DNA from: an uncultured Leucobacter sp.
GTDB lineage: Bacteria > Actinomycetota > Actinomycetes > Actinomycetales > Microbacteriaceae
DNA length: 18,628 nt
Assembly: GCA_937872275.1 (NCBI GenBank)
Contig: CALMSE010000094.1
Coordinates: forward strand, 1 to 18,628
Reading direction: 5' to 3'
Shown: piece after piece, positions 1-6,317 of the stretch
Position numbering within the stretch: the first letter of the stretch is position 1
Layout of the letters: each line of letters opens with the position of its first letter
Translations under genes and position numbers: made by a program
The notes under the pieces: generated by a model
Seen by the model: only the letters and a program-made list of their open reading frames with translations
Databases searched by the model: none
What the model was told of the DNA's origin: nothing

Positions 1-228
1 GGCCCAGACCCAGCGGACGCCCGGGCCCCCGCTCGCCCGGGTGCCCGACGAGCGCACCGCGCCGACCGCGAGGGCGGCCGAGACTCCGACGAACACGACC
101 GCGTCGAACCACTGCGCGCGCACCAGCTGGACGGCGCCGATCGCGAGCAGCACGCCCACCCACGCGACCGGGCCCCATCGGACCCGGCGCGGCGAGATCT
201 CCGCCGCCGCACCCGAAGTGGTCTCCAC
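1..228 (-). CDS. N-terminal part of a small membrane protein (3' end outside window)
   Basis: Function not recognised. Reading the minus strand from a GTG at 228 gives 76 uninterrupted codons to the window edge. The product has a short polar N-terminus, then two hydrophobic stretches at about residues 20-36 and 42-60 separated by a short loop, as in a helical-hairpin membrane protein. An in-frame TAA lies four codons upstream of the GTG, and the next GTG codons fall inside the first hydrophobic segment, so this start is nearly forced. No Shine-Dalgarno is visible. A TAACAT hexamer (235-240) ends six bases before the start, the spacing expected of a leaderless actinobacterial mRNA. The gene is divergent from the MarR-type regulator and shares its upstream region, so it could be a target of it; that is inference. 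Confidence 0.7.
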   Translation of the reverse strand, partial: METTSGAAAEISPRRVRWGPVAWVGVLLAIGAVQLVRAQWFDAVVFVGVSAALAVGAVRSSGTRASGGPGVRWVWA

Positions 229-234
229 ACCGTC

Positions 235-240
235 ATGTTA
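235..240 (-). promoter_or_regulatory. Candidate -10 box for a leaderless transcript of the leftmost membrane-protein gene
   Basis: On the minus strand TAACAT fits the TANNNT pattern of actinobacterial -10 boxes. Transcription would begin at or next to the GTG start codon at 228. No convincing -35 is visible. Confidence 0.4.
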
Positions 241-314
241 GCCAGGCCGCCGGGCGCGCGCCGGGTGGAATCGCGGGTCTCCCCGCCACCTGTCGCGACT
301 CCTCCGCAATTTAG

Positions 315-327
315 TTACATAGTGTAA
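315..327. promoter_or_regulatory. Candidate MarR-type operator (13-bp inverted repeat)
   Basis: TTACA-TAG-TGTAA is a perfect inverted repeat with five-base arms. It lies in a conspicuously AT-rich patch (about 308-350) of an otherwise very GC-rich window, 21 bases before the marR-like start codon and between two divergent genes. Plus-strand -10 candidates AATAAT (326-331) and TAATGT (336-341) overlap or follow it, so a bound dimer would block transcription of the regulator. Autoregulation is typical of MarR proteins, but binding here is inferred. Confidence 0.55.
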
Positions 328-348
328 TAATGAGGTAATGTATCGGTT

Positions 349-843
349 ATGAACGAGACGCGCCGCACGCCCGAGCAGAGCCCCCTCCTCGACCGCCTGC
401 TGGCGGTCGGCGACCTCCTCCAGCGGGACATGGAGCGCGCCTTCGCGGGGACCGCGCTCACGCCCAGCCGGGTGCACCTGCTCTGGATACTGCGCCGCAC
501 CGGCCCGCTCACCCAGCGCGGACTGTCCGGGGAGCTCGGTATCACGCCGCGGAGCGTCTCGGCCCTCGTCGACGCGCTCGAGCCGCTCGGCTACCTCTAC
601 CGCGCCCCGCATCCGGAGGACCGCCGCGCCTTCCTCGTCACCCTCACCCCCCTGGCCGACGGCATGATGGCACGGATGGAGGAGGATCACGCCGGGCTCG
701 AGGCCTCGCTCCGCGACGCCGTCGCCCCCGCCGACCGGGAGGCCTTCGACCGCGGCCTGGGCGGCGTGCTCTCGCGACTGGCCGAGCTGTTCGCGGCAGG
801 CAGTCCCGTGTACGACGACGTGGAGTCCGGCCGTGGGCGGTGA
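349..843 (+). CDS. MarR-family transcriptional regulator
   Basis: A 164-residue winged helix-turn-helix regulator of the usual MarR length (140-170). The DNA-binding core runs from about residue 40 to 105: the HTH lies around 55-78 (residues like LTQRGLSGELGITPRSVSAL), then the helix DALEPLGYL and the wing, with the conserved D-R-R at 91-93 (HPEDRRAF) and LT at its end. N- and C-terminal helices would form the dimer interface. MarR proteins usually bind as dimers to palindromes in their own promoter and release DNA on binding phenolic compounds, drugs or oxidants; the ligand here is unknown. A weak GAGG lies 13 bases before the ATG. TAATGT, ending seven bases upstream, could instead give a leaderless mRNA. 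The stop overlaps the start of the next gene by 11 bases, so the two are probably co-transcribed and the neighbour is a plausible target. Confidence 0.93.
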   Translation: MNETRRTPEQSPLLDRLLAVGDLLQRDMERAFAGTALTPSRVHLLWILRRTGPLTQRGLSGELGITPRSVSALVDALEPLGYLYRAPHPEDRRAFLVTLTPLADGMMARMEEDHAGLEASLRDAVAPADREAFDRGLGGVLSRLAELFAAGSPVYDDVESGRGR

Positions 844-1492
844 GGGCGCATCTGCGGGAGCCCGGATCCGGAGCCTGCTGCGGCGGGCGGCCACCATGGA
901 GCTGCGCATCTACGAGAGCATCTGGAGGTTCGTCGCCCGCCGGCCGAAGATCGCACCGGGCGGGCGCGGGTTCCGCTACCACCGACCGGTGCTCACCGTG
1001 CTGATCGTGTTCATGGTGCTCTCCGCGGTCGAGATCCCCATCATCGATGCGCTCGTGCACCAGTGGCCCCCGGTGCGCATCGGCTTTCTCATCCTCGGCA
1101 TCTGGGGCCTCACCTGGATGATCGGGCTGCTCTTCGCCTATCTCACCCGGCCCCACGCCGTCGGCCCCGACGGGATTCGCGTGCGCGAGGGGCTGGAGCT
1201 CGACATCCCGGTGAGCTGGGACGATCTCGCCTCGATCCGCGTGCATTCCGCGATCGTCGACCCGAACGACCCGAAGAACAAGCCGAAGCGCGTCTTCGAG
1301 GAGGACGGCGAGCGGATCTGCGCGGTGCGGGTCGGCAACGAGACGAACCTCGAGATCGCCTTCGAGCGGCCCACGCGCGTGCGCCTGCCCGGTCTGCCGC
1401 CGAAGGGCGGCGAGCACGAGGTGACGATGCTGCGCTTCTGGGCCGACGACCCGATAGGCGTGCTGGAGGAGTGCCGGCGGCACCTCGGCTGA
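833..1492 (+). CDS. Two-helix membrane protein with a PH-like cytoplasmic domain
   Basis: A 219-residue protein without a recognised name. The N-terminal 50 residues are basic. Two transmembrane segments follow at about 52-75 and 83-104, then a soluble domain of about 115 residues. The domain opens with GPDGIRVREG and, about ten residues on, IPVSWDDLASIRV; this 'G-G-I-V ... I-W-D-I-V' pattern is seen in bacterial PH-like domains of small actinobacterial membrane proteins, so the domain call is moderate. The chosen GTG at 833 has GGAG seven bases upstream and overlaps the MarR gene by 11 bases, suggesting translational coupling. An in-frame ATG at 896 is an alternative that would remove 21 arginine-rich residues but has a poorer ribosome site. 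Overlap with a MarR gene suggests a shared operon, but substrate or role cannot be read from sequence. Confidence 0.82.
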   Translation: MGGEGASAGARIRSLLRRAATMELRIYESIWRFVARRPKIAPGGRGFRYHRPVLTVLIVFMVLSAVEIPIIDALVHQWPPVRIGFLILGIWGLTWMIGLLFAYLTRPHAVGPDGIRVREGLELDIPVSWDDLASIRVHSAIVDPNDPKNKPKRVFEEDGERICAVRVGNETNLEIAFERPTRVRLPGLPPKGGEHEVTMLRFWADDPIGVLEECRRHLG

Positions 1493-1509
1493 GCCTGCCC
1501 GGAACCGAA

Positions 1510-1538
1510 TTGCCCCGCGCTCGGCGCCGTGATTGCAT
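1510..1538 (+). promoter_or_regulatory. Weak candidate promoter for the hydrolase gene
   Basis: TTGCCC (1510-1515) and TTGCAT (1533-1538) are spaced by 17 bases, and the -10 candidate ends six bases before the ATG at 1545. The gene lacks a Shine-Dalgarno, so a leaderless mRNA is possible. The -10 matches TATAAT at only three positions, so this is tentative. Confidence 0.25.
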
Positions 1539-1544
1539 GGTGCG

Positions 1545-2713
1545 ATGCGGTTCATCACACGGCGCGGCCGACTCGCGGAGGTGCTCGCGGCAGCGCTCTG
1601 CGCCGCGTTGCTCGCTGGCTGCGCCTCGTCTGCGCCCCGGGAGGCTCCCCCGGCTGCGACCCCCGCCGAGACCTCGGGAGACGCCTCCCGACTGCTGCCG
1701 GAGGAGGAGGAACTGCGCGCCGCGGTCGAGCGGGCGCTCGAGGGCACGGGCGTCCCGGGGGCCGCAGTGGCCGTGACCGCGGCCGACGGCTCCCGCTCGA
1801 TCGCCCTGATCGGCGAGGCGGGCCCCGGCACCGCGGTCTCTGCGGGCACCCGCTTCGCCTACCGCAGCATCACCAAGTCGTTCATCGGCACGGTGATCCT
1901 GCAGCTCGCCGAGGAGGGCCTCATCGACCTCGACGCGCCGATCGCCGAGTACGTCGACGGGGTGCCCCACGGCGAGACCATCACCATCGCCGAGCTCGCG
2001 ACGATGCGCTCCGGCCTCGCGAACTACTCCGCGCTGCCCGGCATGGGCGAGATGCTCGATGAGAGGGGCTTCGGTCACGATCCGGCGGTCGCGGATCTTC
2101 TCGCGCTCGCCTTCGCCGAGCCGCTCGATTTCGAGCCCGGCGAGGCCTACGAGTACTCCAACACCGGCACGGTGCTGCTGGGCGAGGCGATCGAGGCGGC
2201 GACGGGCCGGAGCTGGCAGGAGGCGGTGGCCGAGCGGATCACCCGGCCCCTCGGCCTCGACTCGGTGCACGTCGGCGCCGGCGACGCCGCCACTGATGCT
2301 CTGGGCTTTCAGCTCGAGGGCGGCGAGGCCGTCGAGGAGCTCCCCGAGCTCGCGCCCGGCTGGTTCGGCGCCGCGGGAGCGCTGAACGGCGACATCGTGG
2401 ATCTCGCGGCCTGGGGGCGGGCGTTCGGCGCCGGGAGCCTCCTCGACCCGGCGACCCGTCAGCAGCGCCTCGAGTCCCTCGGGCCGACCGACGACGACCC
2501 GGCGAGCCCCGAGTACGACCGCTACGGTTTCGCGATGGGCGAGATCGCGGGGTGGATCGGGCACACCGGCAACGGGCTCGGCTTCCAGTCGCTCGTCATG
2601 TACGACCCGGCCTCGGAACGCGTCGTGGCGATCCTGCTGGGCGGCACGGGCGAGAACGCGAACCTGCCGGCCGCGGTGTTCCGCGATCTGCTGCTGATCC
2701 CGAGCTCCGGTAG
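1545..2713 (+). CDS. Lipoprotein serine hydrolase, beta-lactamase / DD-peptidase fold (3' end uncertain)
   Basis: The recognisable protein is about 385 residues. It starts with a lipoprotein signal peptide: basic RR at 6-7, hydrophobic core, lipobox LLAGC with Cys26, then a Ser/Ala/Pro-rich linker. The catalytic motifs of class C beta-lactamase-like serine hydrolases are all present: SxxK at S108-ITK111, the YxN tyrosine loop at Y204-SN206, and HTG at 340-342 in the place of KTG. Such proteins are usually D-alanyl-D-alanine carboxypeptidases/endopeptidases or esterases acting on the cell wall outside the membrane; the substrate is not evident. ATG 1545 is preferred over an in-frame TTG at 1533 because it gives the standard signal peptide. 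The domain ends near residue 385 (FRDLLLIP), but no in-frame stop follows there. The same frame stays open to a stop at 4569-4571, antisense to two convergent genes. Stops in the other two frames occur at 2695-2697 and 2711-2713, so a one-base shift near 2690-2710 (mutation or sequencing error) is likely. The end given here is the 2713 stop and is an estimate. Confidence 0.82.
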
Positions 2714-2744
2714 TCGGTGCGCAGACCGGGACGGCGACCGGGGC

Positions 2745-3947
2745 TCAGGCTGCGTCGAACGCCGCCGGCAGCGCCAGGTCGCCGACCCCGCTGACGCTCA
2801 CCCGCTCGAGGCCCTGCCACGCCGCGGCGCGCGACAGCAGCGACACCGCCGTCTCCGCGGTGCGCGCCGGGGCGCGCTCCTCTCGCCAGGCCGCCTGCAC
2901 CAGCAGCTCGCGCCCGGTGCGGTCGGCCTTCAGATCGATGCGCCCGGCGAGGCGGCCTCCGACCATGAGCGGCAGGCAGTAGTAGCCGTAGCGCCGTTTC
3001 TCCTTCGGCGTGTAGATCTCGATGCGGTAGTGGAAGTCGAAAAGCCGCTCGGCCCGGGGCCGGAACCACACGACGGGGTCGAAGGGCGTCAGCAGGGCAT
3101 CGGGGGCGAGACGCGCGGGCACGCGCGCGTCGCGGTGGATCCAGGCGGCCTCGGGCCGGCCCGCGCGAGAGCGCCAGCCCACCACCTCCACCGGGATCAG
3201 CAGGCCCTCGGCCTCGAGACGCGCGACCGCGGGGCGCGCCTCCCCTGCCCGAAGCCGATGATAGTCGGCGAGATCGGCGAGGGTCGCGACCCCGAGGGCC
3301 CGTGCGGCCCGCTCGATCAGACGATACTGGGCCTCCGCCCGCGGCACGGGCCGGAGCGCCTCGTCCGGCAGCACCTGCTCGGCGAGCGCGTAGCGCCGTT
3401 GGAAGCCCTCGCGCCCTGCCGAGACCACCTCGCCCGTGGCGAAGAGCCACTCCACCGCGCGCTTCGTATCGCTCCAGTCCCACCACGGCCCCCGGGCTCC
3501 GCGAGCCTCCTCCTCGAGCTCGCGGACGAGCTGCGGTCCGCCGGCCGCGAGCCTGGCCCGCACGTTCTCCACGGCCCCGGCCCCGGCTCTCGTGCGCCAG
3601 TCGCGCTGGTGCCGCGCCCGGAAATCGTCCATCCGCCACCCGAAGAGCGGTCGATCCGCCACCGGGATGAAGGCCGCCTCGTGCGCCCAGTACTCGGTGT
3701 ACTCGCCGCTGCGCCAGAGCAGGCGGTCGAGCGCGCCGGGATCGTAGCCGCCGTGCCGCGAGAACACGGGCAGGTAGTGGCTGCGCGCGAAGACGTTGAC
3801 CGAGTCGATCTGCAGCACGTGCAGCCGCTCGAGCGCGGGGTCGAAGGGCCGCCGTGCGCGGAGCCGGGGCGCGCCCGAGAAGCCCTGCGCCGCGAGGGCG
3901 ATGCGGCGCGCCTCAGCCGCGCTCAGGGTGTCGCGCGCTCGGAGCAT
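2745..3947 (-). CDS. YcaQ/AlkX-like winged-helix DNA glycosylase
   Basis: A 400-residue member of the HTH_42 (YcaQ/AlkZ) family, tandem winged-helix DNA glycosylases that excise alkylated bases or unhook interstrand crosslinks. The usual length is 370-410. The catalytic region near the N-terminus reads LQIDSVNVFARSHYLPVFSR, with the Q-x-D motif at Q46/D48. Family knowledge associates QxD with the broad-specificity AlkX/YcaQ branch and QxQ with the AlkZ branch that travels with antibiotic clusters. EYWAHEA at about 85-91 is another family signature, and the C-terminal part (LTPFDPVVW, YYCLPLMVGGRLAGRIDLKADR) is well conserved. The ATG lies 12 bases after the ndk stop with only a G-rich weak ribosome site, so it is probably translated from the ndk transcript. 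It converges on the serine hydrolase gene. A housekeeping DNA-repair role is the best reading. Confidence 0.92.
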   Translation of the reverse strand: MLRARDTLSAAEARRIALAAQGFSGAPRLRARRPFDPALERLHVLQIDSVNVFARSHYLPVFSRHGGYDPGALDRLLWRSGEYTEYWAHEAAFIPVADRPLFGWRMDDFRARHQRDWRTRAGAGAVENVRARLAAGGPQLVRELEEEARGARGPWWDWSDTKRAVEWLFATGEVVSAGREGFQRRYALAEQVLPDEALRPVPRAEAQYRLIERAARALGVATLADLADYHRLRAGEARPAVARLEAEGLLIPVEVVGWRSRAGRPEAAWIHRDARVPARLAPDALLTPFDPVVWFRPRAERLFDFHYRIEIYTPKEKRRYGYYCLPLMVGGRLAGRIDLKADRTGRELLVQAAWREERAPARTAETAVSLLSRAAAWQGLERVSVSGVGDLALPAAFDAA

Positions 3948-3959
3948 CCCGCCCCGGGC

Positions 3960-4376
3960 CTAGCCGAACCAGAGCGCGAGCTCGCGCTCGGCGGAGAGGG
4001 TCGAGTCGGAGCCGTGCACGAGGTTCTGCTGCACGTTCAGCCCCCAGTCGCGGCCGAGATCGCCGCGGATGGTGCCGGGTGCCGCGGTGGTGGGATCGGT
4101 GGCGCCTGCGAGCGAGCGGAAGCCCTCGATGACCCGGTCGCCCGTCGCGCGCACGGCGACGATCGGCCCCGACATCATGAACTCGACGAGCGGGTCGAAG
4201 AACGGCTTGCCCTGGTGCTCCTCGTAGTGGGCCTCGAGCAGTTCGCGCGGCGCCCGCACCATCCGCAGATCCGCGATGATGTAGCCCTTGGCCTCGATGC
4301 GGCGCAGGATCTCGCCGGTGAGGCCGCGGGCCACGCCGTCGGGCTTGACCAGGATCAACGTCTCTTCCGCGGACAT
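3960..4376 (-). CDS. ndk: Nucleoside diphosphate kinase
   Basis: A 138-residue cytosolic enzyme that moves the gamma-phosphate of ATP to other (d)NDPs through a phosphohistidine intermediate, keeping the NTP and dNTP pools balanced. Length is typical (135-150). The N-terminus has LILVKPDGVARGLTGEILRRIE. The catalytic His121 lies in NLVHGSDS at 118-125, and the substrate-binding run GATDPTTAAPGTIRGDLG is at about 91-108. ATG 4376 is chosen because GGAG sits five bases upstream; an in-frame GTG at 4391 overlaps that ribosome site and is less likely. An 88-103-base gap separates it from the upstream DUF4233 gene and holds a -10 candidate. The YcaQ-like repair gene follows after 12 bases. Confidence 0.98.
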   Translation of the reverse strand: MSAEETLILVKPDGVARGLTGEILRRIEAKGYIIADLRMVRAPRELLEAHYEEHQGKPFFDPLVEFMMSGPIVAVRATGDRVIEGFRSLAGATDPTTAAPGTIRGDLGRDWGLNVQQNLVHGSDSTLSAERELALWFG

Positions 4377-4413
4377 GCGCGCTCCGTTCACTCGAAAACC
4401 GTTCCGACGCTCC

Positions 4414-4419
4414 AGCCTA
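4414..4419 (-). promoter_or_regulatory. Candidate ndk promoter (-10 TAGGCT)
   Basis: In the gap between the DUF4233 gene and ndk, the minus strand carries TAGGCT, a good TANNNT -10, 37 bases before the ndk ATG. No clear -35 is seen. The identical hexamer precedes clpX. It would let ndk and the repair gene be expressed independently of the ileS-folC transcript. Confidence 0.45.
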
Positions 4420-4479
4420 GCGGGACTCCGGATCGCCTCTCCGCTCGGCGGGGAGCCGGCGCGGTGGCGTCGGCACAGA

Positions 4480-4968
4480 TCACGGGGAATCGCGATGCGA
4501 TTCCTCCCACGCGATCCGCGTGCGATCGATCTGCGCGCCCTTCACCATGCAGTAGATCCACAGCGCCGTGAAGATGACCCCGACGACGAGCGCCATCGGC
4601 AGCACGATTCCGCTCGCCAGTACGAGCGCGTGCACGATCCAGCCGAGCACGATGCCGACGCGCCCGAAGCGCATCAGCCCGAGCGCCGCGACGATGATCG
4701 CGCAGAGGCCGACGCCGCCCCAGATGCCGAGCTCGGGAGGGGTGAGGATGCCGAGCCCGAAGACGGTCATGCCGATGAGGAACACGACGATCAGCTCGAA
4801 TCCGAGCACGATCGAGGCGAGCGCCCGTTGCGTCCTCATCGAGGAGTCGCCTCGGGCGCCGCCCGACACCCGCATCGCGCTGTTGTGCGCGAAGCTCTCC
4901 GACGGCGAGAGCGGCAGGTCGTCCTCGGAGCCCGTGCCGTCGCCGCCGGGCACGTTCTCGCCGCTCAT
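4480..4968 (-). CDS. DUF4233-type membrane protein following folC
   Basis: A 162-residue protein. The first 45 residues are acidic and polar. About four hydrophobic helices follow: roughly 47-72, 81-99, 106-121 and 123-143, with a charged C-terminus (RIAWEESHR). Actinobacteria commonly carry a DUF4233 membrane protein directly after folC; size, helix pattern and position all fit. Function is unknown. ATG 4968 overlaps the folC stop as ATGA, which implies translational coupling, and has a G-rich run (GGGGGA) just upstream. An in-frame ATG at 4980 inside folC is possible, but GAGGG abuts it too closely to serve as its ribosome site. Conservation beside folC suggests a link with folate or envelope metabolism, which is not demonstrated. 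Confidence 0.88.
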   Translation of the reverse strand: MSGENVPGGDGTGSEDDLPLSPSESFAHNSAMRVSGGARGDSSMRTQRALASIVLGFELIVVFLIGMTVFGLGILTPPELGIWGGVGLCAIIVAALGLMRFGRVGIVLGWIVHALVLASGIVLPMALVVGVIFTALWIYCMVKGAQIDRTRIAWEESHRDSP

Positions 4969-6317
4969 GCGATCCCCCATCCCTCGGCGCGGGCGTGCGC
5001 GACGGCCTCGCCCGCGAGCAGCACCGAGCCGGCGACGAGCACCGCCCGCCCGCCCGCCTCGGCGGCCCAGGCGCGTGCGGTGTCGAGTGCGCCCGGCAGG
5101 GCGTCCACCACTTCGAGCGGCACGCCCTCGATCACCCCGTCGGCGAGTTCCGCGAGCCCGGAGGCGTCGAGGCTGCGCGGCGAGTCGACCGCCGTGAGGA
5201 TCACCCGGTCGGCGATCGGGGCGAGCGCCTGCAGCAGGCCGACCACGTCCTTCTCCCCCAGCACGCCGACGACGAGCGCGAGCTCGGCGAAGGTGAAGCT
5301 CTCGGTCACCGCCCGGGCGAGCGCCTCGGCGCCGTGGGGGTTGTGGGCCGCGTCGACGTAGACGACCGGATCGGTGCCGATGAGCTGCAGGCGACCGGGC
5401 GAGGTGAGCTGCGCGAGTCCCTCGTCGAGCACCTCCTCCGGAATCGGCCGCTCGGCGCCGAGGAAGGCCTCGACCGCCGCGATGGCGAGCACGACGTTCT
5501 CGGCCTGGTGCACGCCGTGCAGGGGCACGAAGGCCGGGTCGTACGCGTGGCCGTTCAGGCCCCGCGCATCGATCTGGCGACCGCCGACGGCGAGGCGGTC
5601 GTCGGCGAGGGCGAAGTCGCGGCCCGCGACGTACAGGTGGGCCCCCTGATAGGCGGCCGCCTCGGCGAGCTCGGCGAGCGCCTCGGGCCGCTGCGCCGCG
5701 GAGACCGCCGTCGAGCCGGACTTGACGATGCCGGCCTTGGTGCGGGCGATGGTCGCGATGTCGGAGCCGAGGATCGCGGTGTGGTCGAGATCGATCGGGG
5801 TGAAGACCGCGATCTCGGCGTCGGCGATGTTCGTCGCGTCCCACTCCCCGCCCATGCCGACCTCGATCACCGCGACGTCGACGGGTGCGTCGGCGAAGAG
5901 GGTGAAGGCGAGCACCGCGAGCGCTTCGAAGAAGGTGATCGGCCCCTGGCCGGCCTCGGCGAGCTCGGCGTCGACCACCTGCAGCGGCGGCTGCAGCTCG
6001 TCCCAGGCCTCCGCGAGCGTCTGCCCGCCCACCGGCGAGCCGTCGAGCTGGAAGCGCTCGGTGAAGCTCACGAGGTGCGGACTCGTGAAGAGCCCGGTGC
6101 GCATGCCGTGCGCGCGCAGCAGCGACTCGATCGCCCGGCTCGTGGAGGTCTTCCCGTTGGTCCCCGCGACCTGGATCACCGGGTACGAGAGCTGGGGGGT
6201 GCCCGCGAGCTCCGCCAGTCGCCGCGCCGGCTCGATGCGGGGACGAGGGTTCGCCTCCCCGACCCGAGTCAGCAGCTCATCGTAGACGCGCTGCGCCGCA
6301 CGCTCCGCCTGGGTCAT
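4965..6317 (-). CDS. folC: Bifunctional folylpolyglutamate synthase / dihydrofolate synthase
   Basis: A 450-residue Mur-ligase-family enzyme. It joins glutamate to dihydropteroate to form dihydrofolate and extends the glutamate tail of reduced folates, using ATP, in the cytosol. The ATP loop is [10 protein letters not shown] at 51-60; [13 protein letters not shown] at about 77-89 is the FolC signature; [10 protein letters not shown] at 154-163 and [10 protein letters not shown] at 175-184 are the Mur-ligase metal and nucleotide motifs; KAGIVK at 194-199 carries the probably carbamylated lysine; DAAHNPHG at 322-329 opens the C-terminal glutamate-binding domain. The ATG overlaps the ileS stop (ATGA), with GGGAGGG seven bases upstream, so it is coupled to ileS. 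The stop overlaps the next start in the same way. Length is normal. Confidence 0.98.
   Translation of the reverse strand: MTQAERAAQRVYDELLTRVGEANPRPRIEPARRLAELAGTPQLSYPVIQVAGTNGKTSTSRAIESLLRAHGMRTGLFTSPHLVSFTERFQLDGSPVGGQTLAEAWDELQPPLQVVDAELAEAGQGPITFFEALAVLAFTLFADAPVDVAVIEVGMGGEWDATNIADAEIAVFTPIDLDHTAILGSDIATIARTKAGIVKSGSTAVSAAQRPEALAELAEAAAYQGAHLYVAGRDFALADDRLAVGGRQIDARGLNGHAYDPAFVPLHGVHQAENVVLAIAAVEAFLGAERPIPEEVLDEGLAQLTSPGRLQLIGTDPVVYVDAAHNPHGAEALARAVTESFTFAELALVVGVLGEKDVVGLLQALAPIADRVILTAVDSPRSLDASGLAELADGVIEGVPLEVVDALPGALDTARAWAAEAGGRAVLVAGSVLLAGEAVAHARAEGWGIA

Noticed and set aside
41..241. 66-codon plus-strand frame at the left edge
   Set aside because: Thr/Ala/Arg-rich with no hydrophobic pattern, while the minus strand of the same stretch encodes a good two-helix membrane N-terminus.
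4392..4479. Possible terminator between the DUF4233 gene and ndk
   Set aside because: Only a four-base GCTC/GAGC stem in GC-rich sequence was found; too weak to call.
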